Below, in pieces: positions 8,532-24,837 of a stretch of 24,837 bases of DNA. The DNA comes from Lingula anatina (taxonomy: Eukaryota > Brachiopoda > Lingulata > Lingulida > Lingulidae): contig NW_019775579.1 of NCBI RefSeq assembly GCF_001039355.2, positions 245,025 through 269,861 on the forward strand, written 5' to 3'. The translations under genes were made by a program, and so were the position numbers. The notes beneath the pieces were generated by a model. It ran no database searches and had not been told where the DNA came from. It saw only the letters and a list, made by a program, of their open reading frames with translations. The stretch's first letter is position 1. The number at the start of each line of letters is the position of its first letter.

Positions 8532-9316
8532 CAAATACTGTAATCACCCACACATCAGCGCACATACATTTTTGGTATCCGGTTGAGTTACTGACAATCT
8601 AAAGCACTTACTAAAAGTCGACATACTGTATATGTTGATGCATATGTGCAGAAAGCGTACTTTTTAGGTGTGCAACAATACGTCATTTTCCAGTGACAAA
8701 GAAAAGCGTGATAATCCTGTACCGGGTGATCCTTTGCCAGACACTGCTATACCGGATGCTCCTTTGCCGGATACTTCATTACCGGATGATCCTTTGGCAG
8801 ATAGTGCCGTGCCGGAGAGTAACTCACCAGATGACGACTTCCCAGAAGACTACAATGAAGCTATCTTAAGACATGTATTTAATGATATTGATACAGACGG
8901 GTAAAATTACTTTGTATTACCGAAATACTTGATATTATTGTTTGCTTTATTATATTTGGTTTCATTTGGGCCGTCATTCGCCAGCATGGAGTCGATTAAT
9001 TTGGCCAGTAAGAGGGAAATGTCCCTGTGAGCCACGAAAAAATCTTGATTCTGATTTAAGATTACATTAAGATTAAAAACATACACCTTTATAATGTTGA
9101 ATATGTTTAGTTTTCCTTTAAATATGTGGCCGTCTTTCAGTTTGTCATTTAAATTCCAGAGATAATTACTTATCTGAAGGTGAGTTGATTGAGGCAGAAC
9201 TGGACTTTGGTCAAGGGATGAGTAACGCAGAGATTCATGATTTGTTGTTTGAAATGGACAAAGACGGTGATGGCTACCTAGATTTCGACGAATATCTAAT
9301 AACCCCGCACATTTAA
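8017..9316 (+). CDS. Secreted EF-hand protein with cysteine-rich module and Pro/Asp linker (4 exons)
   Basis: The coding exons I assign are 8017-8139, 8346-8450, 8668-8900 and 9160-9316. All have GT/AG borders and frame-compatible phases (0, 0, 2), giving 205 residues before the TAA at 9314-9316. Residues 1-18 form a signal peptide (MSLLIAATLTAVCYVSMA). Residues 29-78 hold eight cysteines spaced C-x9-CC-x5-C-x12-C-x-C-x3-C-x12-C, which I do not recognise as a named module. Residues 91-138 are a Pro/Asp-rich linker. Two EF-hands follow, with loops at 151-162 (DTDGDNYLSEGE; Asn replaces the usual Gly at loop position 6) and 187-198 (DKDGDGYLDFDE, canonical). The protein is predicted to be extracellular and calcium-binding. 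An Asn-Asn-Thr-Ser at 79-82 could be N-glycosylated. The function is unknown. Confidence 0.82.
8346..8450 (+). CDS. EF-hand gene coding exon 2 (cysteine-rich)
   Basis: It lies between TTTTAG and GTAAGT, phase 0 on both sides, 35 codons. It encodes ATLWCDYSG... with four cysteines, ending in the CSCAEGC cluster plus a Thr-rich tail. Confidence 0.8.
8494..8530. repeat. (CA)n microsatellite
   Basis: About 18 CA units lie in intron 2 of the EF-hand gene. They give a spurious Cys-Val frame on the other strand. Confidence 0.97.
8668..8900 (+). CDS. EF-hand gene coding exon 3 (Pro/Asp linker, start of EF-hand 1)
   Basis: The acceptor TTTTTAG ends at 8667. The nearer-looking TTCCAG at 8693 would break the frame. 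The exon encodes the last cysteine, a possible N-glycosylation site, then repeated PLPDT/PxPD units about five residues long (15-base periodicity). It ends with the entering helix and DTDG of the first EF-hand, splitting the Gly codon at G|GTAAAA. Confidence 0.8.
9160..9316 (+). CDS. EF-hand gene coding exon 4 (EF-hands, stop)
   Basis: The acceptor is TTCCAG ending at 9159. The first base completes Gly and the frame continues DNYLSEGEL. The second EF-hand follows 24 residues later, and the protein ends YLITPHI and TAA. An ATTAAA at 9320-9325 could act as a polyadenylation signal but lies unusually close to the stop. Confidence 0.82.
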
Positions 9317-9329
9317 ACAATTAAAACCA

Positions 9330-11760
9330 ACGAGGTGACCGTGTCTGAAAGTCATCTCGACCTGAGCCCACTTTTACAATATGTCTTATTACGAACTGAA
9401 CTTTTAACGTGTTCTGTAGCAAGTGAATATCTTGTATGATTGGATTTGTAGTTGGTCGGTCGTGTTCTGACTGCCTGAATGTTTAAGAATGCATCAGTTT
9501 GATTAACTGGCTCGACAATTAGTTCAAGAGGTATTCTATGAACAACATTCATGTTAGTGTACATTGACATGGTGCTGTATAAGTAGCATCTCGTCAAATG
9601 CAAAGTAAACCAATGCGTCAGAGTGAGACACTGGACATTGGAAGCAGTGAACACCATCGATATGAATGTGGAACTGTCAAGTGAGTAAATCTGACATATA
9701 TCTTAGATATTCGACTCACCTACCACCCGTCTTGTGGAGGTGATGGTATGCTGTTACTATATATATAGTGTCAGTTATGTTGTCCCTAGATACATGTATA
9801 AACTCTCTGCGTCTTCCCTCACTTAGCTGTTACAGGCCAACTTCCTGTTGTTTCATTTCATGAAAAGACATTATTAGTGCGCAAAAAGGCAGATATATGT
9901 ATAGTCAGTTGTTCTTGTTATAGACATTAAAATAGCCAAAGGATGTTCTTCACGCACCCATCATATGTAGTGATTATTTTATTTCCCATTCTTATATCAG
10001 TATGAATCATATACATGACAGATGATGCGATCAGCACTGGACACAGCATTCGGGTCTTCAGTCACATAGTATAGTGTCACAATTATAATTGTGTCGTCCA
10101 CATTGCCCTCTCACCACTCTTCTCTATCTCTGCAGGCCAGTCCTACCCTCTAACAGGGGGAGAGAGTCATTTAGGCGCTTACAGTAAGAAACACAGTGTA
10201 CAAAAGTGCTATTAATTAACCATTGACATACATGCATCTGTAAATATCTAGAGAAAAATCAATATGTGACCCTGATGGAGGGTAGACTAGTCCTGGAACA
10301 GACGATTTAGAATTTTTAAATCAGTGCAGACTTTAGCAGGACACGTTAAAGGCCACTTTTAAAAGCGGAACCCCAATGCTACGGACTCGCGCAATTCACA
10401 AGTAACACACAAATCGCAATCTGCAGGCTGTCACCGTGTGACTGAACTGTCAAATGAGCTAACAGTTTTACAGTAAACTGGATTTTGGGTCTTCGCGGAC
10501 GATAAAGAAAAAACATTACTTGATTTGTTGTTTAAAATCGGTTTTAAGGGAAAAAAAGAGGCAAAATGAACATGAGTGTGCTCTGCCAGAACTCGGATTT
10601 GACGGTGCCAGGGCAGCCGAAAGCGCGAGACGATGAATGCCTTTGACGATGAGGCGTGTTATTGGGCTTGCCTTGTGTAAAAAGTAAAAGTTTGAACTTG
10701 AAATGCTATCTTATATAAGATCCATTATTTCAACTTCTTTTTTTATATATATTAATAATTGGAGGATTTAAACGTAGTGATTAATTGAAAATTACAAAAA
10801 TGAACATGTTGGGGTACTCGTATAAATATCAGGTTGCCATTTACGTTTTGGTTATCAATTAGTTCTACACCATCCACCGCTGAATTACTGTCCTGGTTGA
10901 CCCTCTGACCTGCAGGTAAGGCTGGCCTCGGCGTCTGTTCTCTGTAGGCCCTGGGTAAGGGTGGATTTGACCATTAATTCACATGTTCATTTAGTTATAC
11001 CATGATGTTAAAAACACAAATGACTTTCGTCGTATCAAAAAATGAGAGACTGTAGTCACGATAGTCACGGTGGTTTGTACTGAAACACGTGGCAATCAGT
11101 TTGGTTTTGAGCCATCTTAAAACGCGTTTAATATATATTTTTCTATTGAAACTAATCGAAACAAAAGATGGGCAATCGTTCAAACGCACAGTACTTGAAA
11201 CATAGATTGCTTATATATACCACCGCCTTCACTTTGAATGTAACTGCTATACAACCCCCAGACTTGCTCTCAAACACAACAGTGGAAATAGAACAACAAC
11301 AACTCTTTTTTTAACTAATTTGTATCTATTTTACTCAGCAAATTCATATATTGAAATGTCCTTTATTATTTGGATTTATTCACAACATTGCCAACAAGAC
11401 ATATAATAGCAGCAGTTTTGTTCTCATAAATAAAAAATTAACATGGACCTCAGCGATATTTTTTGCAGTGACAAGTTGATAAAAACACCGAGTCAGTACA
11501 TGTACATAAAACATGGTTTAAGCTGAAAATAGTCACAAAATTGCATATTTTCTCGCATTTAATGTCCATAGCCCTTACAAACTGCGAGTATAGTTTGTAT
11601 CAGGCAAATCAAATCAATTTCTTCTTCATACTCATTCACATCAGTCCACTGTGATGATCTATGGCCAGCAGTGTTAATGTTGATTTATCAACATGTATAT
11701 TTGAACAGTGAGGATATGAACACTGATTTCCACAGTGTGGGTGTGACGTGACACGCAGTA
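9330..11760. other. Gene-free stretch
   Basis: About 2.4 kb without a convincing exon or RNA gene. The open frames lack domain motifs, and no long tandem or inverted repeat stands out. The sequence is AT-rich and holds short low-complexity runs only. Confidence 0.5.
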
Positions 11761-11840
11761 TCCTGGTTGGTATATTGTGTTTCCATAACAAGTCCAAGCT
11801 GTCCGGTGACTGCATCATGGTATATTGTGTTTCCATAACA

Positions 11841-12083
11841 ATGGTCATCTGACTAGCGACATGTTTTGAAGATCTCCCTATGTGTGACTTTGAACAGACC
11901 AACGACTAAGACAGGTATGTCCATTCGGGCTATTGATACTGCCACCTGTATGAGTAGCTGTGTCAGACAGTCCCCCCATGATAGAGAGTCCGGTTCCTAT
12001 AACTTTGCACTGTAAGCCTGGCCTAAGATTTTGACCCACTTAGGTTATGCTAACCCTAACCTGTATAGTAAAATGGAGGGTGG
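11841..12083. repeat. First copy of a ~250 bp duplicated block before N
   Basis: It starts ATGGTCATCTGACTAGCG and ends ATGGAGGGTGG right at the N at 12084. It is repeated at 12209-12461, where a 10-base insertion (within GGTACAGGGGGGTATG) and a few substitutions distinguish the second copy. The pattern is the same as at 3124, a likely unmerged allelic overlap. Confidence 0.85.
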
Positions 12084-12084
12084 N
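12084..12084. other. Single N joining duplicated sequence
   Basis: The second one-base gap in the window. Sequence to its right restarts inside the 50-bp repeat that precedes the duplicated block on the left. Confidence 0.85.
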
Positions 12085-12208
12085 TCCATAACAAGTCCAA
12101 GCTGTCCGGTGACTGCATCATAGTATATTGTGTTTCCATAACAAGTCCAAGCTGTCCGGTGACTGCATCATAGTATATTGTGTTTCCATAACAAGTCCAA
12201 GCTGCATC

Positions 12209-12461
12209 ATGGTCATCTGACTAGCGACATGTTTTGAAGATCTCCCTATGTGTGACTTTGAACAGACCAACGACTAAGACAGGTACAGGGGGGTATGTCC
12301 ATTCGGGCTATTGATACTGCCACCTGTATGAGTAGCCGTGTCAGACAGTCCCCCCATGATAGAGAGTCCGGTTCCTATAACTTTGCACTGTAAGCCTGGC
12401 CTAAGATTTTGACCCACTTACGTTATGCTAACCCTAACCTGTATAGTAAAATGGAGGGTGG
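12209..12461. repeat. Second copy of the ~250 bp duplicated block
   Basis: It matches 11841-12083 apart from a 10-base insertion and scattered single-base changes such as AGTAGCCGTG for AGTAGCTGTG. It then runs on into unique sequence. Confidence 0.85.
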
Positions 12462-13279
12462 ACTCTCTGTTACACGGACCCTCAGTTTCGCTCGTTAAAC
12501 TGCTTTGCACTTTCTTTGAAGGTGGTGAAGGAGGAAGGGGTTTATATTTACAGCTAAGAGAAGAGTGCGTCCCCGCCGTGCCCTCCCTGGACCCCCATTG
12601 TAAGTTTAGACGGACATTTACGACTACTATTTGACTCCTTAAGGTCTGTGCTGGGTTGGAGTAAACGAGAACTAAGGCTTTAGACCAACTGCCATTTTTT
12701 ACCTGGGTCCTGCTATCAAGCAACTGTTTTTAAATGCACAAAATCGCACAGCTATAGTAAAAAAACTCAATGATTCGTCCTCTCTCTCTCTCTCTCGGAT
12801 CCCACTGGTTGAGTTGTTGTATTATAAAAACACCCACACCTCAGACACCAGTAACAAACTAAAGTATGAAAGAAAGAATAACGAAAAGGAAAAAATGACG
12901 ATTAGAAAATTGACATCTGTAATTAAATGGATCTGTATAGCTTGAGTTAATGGATTTAGGAAATGTTCCTACCTTTTTGCTGATGTCCTGCAGCTGGGCA
13001 CTGATATGTATTTTTCTTTGATTATGGCGAGGTTGAATATAGACATATCAATACAGAACGAAACAACACATGCAAACTTACTGAAACGCTCTGGTGTAAA
13101 TTAAAGAGAGTTTTATCACAATCAATAAAACTTTTACAGATTCGTTAAACTAGTTTTGAGTTTACTGTAGGCTGTGTAGTACGTGTTGCACTGTCCACTC
13201 TCTGCCCCCTATCCATTGGCGATTGATGGCAACGGAGGTTAGCTACTTACCTGATCTTACCTACAGTAGGAACGACCGT
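12462..13279. other. Gene-free stretch at the 3' side of the lectin gene
   Basis: It contains a short (CT)n run at about 12780-12796 and otherwise no recognised feature. On the minus strand this should be the 3' UTR/flank of the multidomain gene. I did not find a clear AATAAA in the expected orientation. Confidence 0.45.

Positions 13280-24837
<11,558 letters not shown>

Larger units (their letters stand above)
11769..12208. repeat. 50-bp tandem unit, copies on both sides of an N
   Basis: The 50-base unit starts TCCATAACAAGTCCAAGCTG and ends TATATTGTGTT (ATATTGTGTT in some copies). One full and one partial unit lie near 11772-11840. After the N at 12084 there are two full units (12085-12134, 12135-12184) and a shortened third from 12185. 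The copy number thus differs between the two versions of this region. Confidence 0.8.

Noticed and set aside
8184-8534. Minus-strand frame beginning with a Cys-Val run
   Set aside because: It is the translation of the (CA)n microsatellite, antisense to the EF-hand gene's intron and exon.
8694-8700. Alternative acceptor TTCCAG for the third EF-hand-gene exon
   Set aside because: Splicing there from the phase 0 donor at 8450 breaks the frame, whereas the acceptor ending at 8667 preserves it.
12418-12723. Overlapping open frames on both strands
   Set aside because: They show no domain, no splice support and a start inside duplicated sequence.

Overview
This is eukaryotic, metazoan DNA. It is AT-rich, has long introns with GT/AG splice sites, is full of transposon debris and microsatellites, and carries secreted extracellular-domain genes. 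The domain set (EGF, mucin-like linker, C-type lectin, WSC, discoidin, Sushi), the TTAA-flanked element beginning like AGGGATAATAACTC and the non-LTR retrotransposon make a marine invertebrate likely, probably a mollusc or other lophotrochozoan. That placement is inference. No bacterial-style operon, rRNA, tRNA or CRISPR is visible.

Layout. 1-1614: gene-free, with one decayed repeat near 801-908. 1615-6930: a broken non-LTR retrotransposon (LINE) reverse transcriptase. Its first half appears twice, on either side of a lone N at 3124. The second copy carries a ~340 bp TTAA-flanked insertion that the first lacks, so this looks like two alleles joined end to end in the assembly. 7481-9316: a plus-strand gene of four coding exons (205 codons before the stop) for a secreted, cysteine- and Pro/Asp-rich protein ending in two EF-hands. 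A TATA box and a possible untranslated first exon lie upstream. 9317-13279: gene-free, with a second artificial-looking duplication around a lone N at 12084.

13280-24682: a minus-strand gene of at least 16 coding exons, truncated at its 5' end by the window edge, encoding about 830 residues. Domains in order are EGF, PTTQA mucin-like linker, C-type lectin-like, WSC, a small cysteine module plus discoidin (F5/8 type C) over five exons, a second WSC, three Sushi/CCP repeats, and a short tail with a stop. Every splice junction I assigned keeps the reading frame, and most domain borders are phase 1. I see no transmembrane segment, so the visible product looks like a secreted or matrix-associated adhesion/recognition protein.

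The introns of this gene hold the most striking repeats. There is a 38-bp minisatellite organised as a 190-bp higher-order unit of five variant monomers, lying 26 bases inside an intron that interrupts the discoidin domain. There are also a ~315 bp foldback element, a ~249 bp terminal-inverted-repeat MITE, and a smaller inverted-repeat pair. Exon boundaries were worked out by eye from splice consensus and phase; no expression data or database search supports them.
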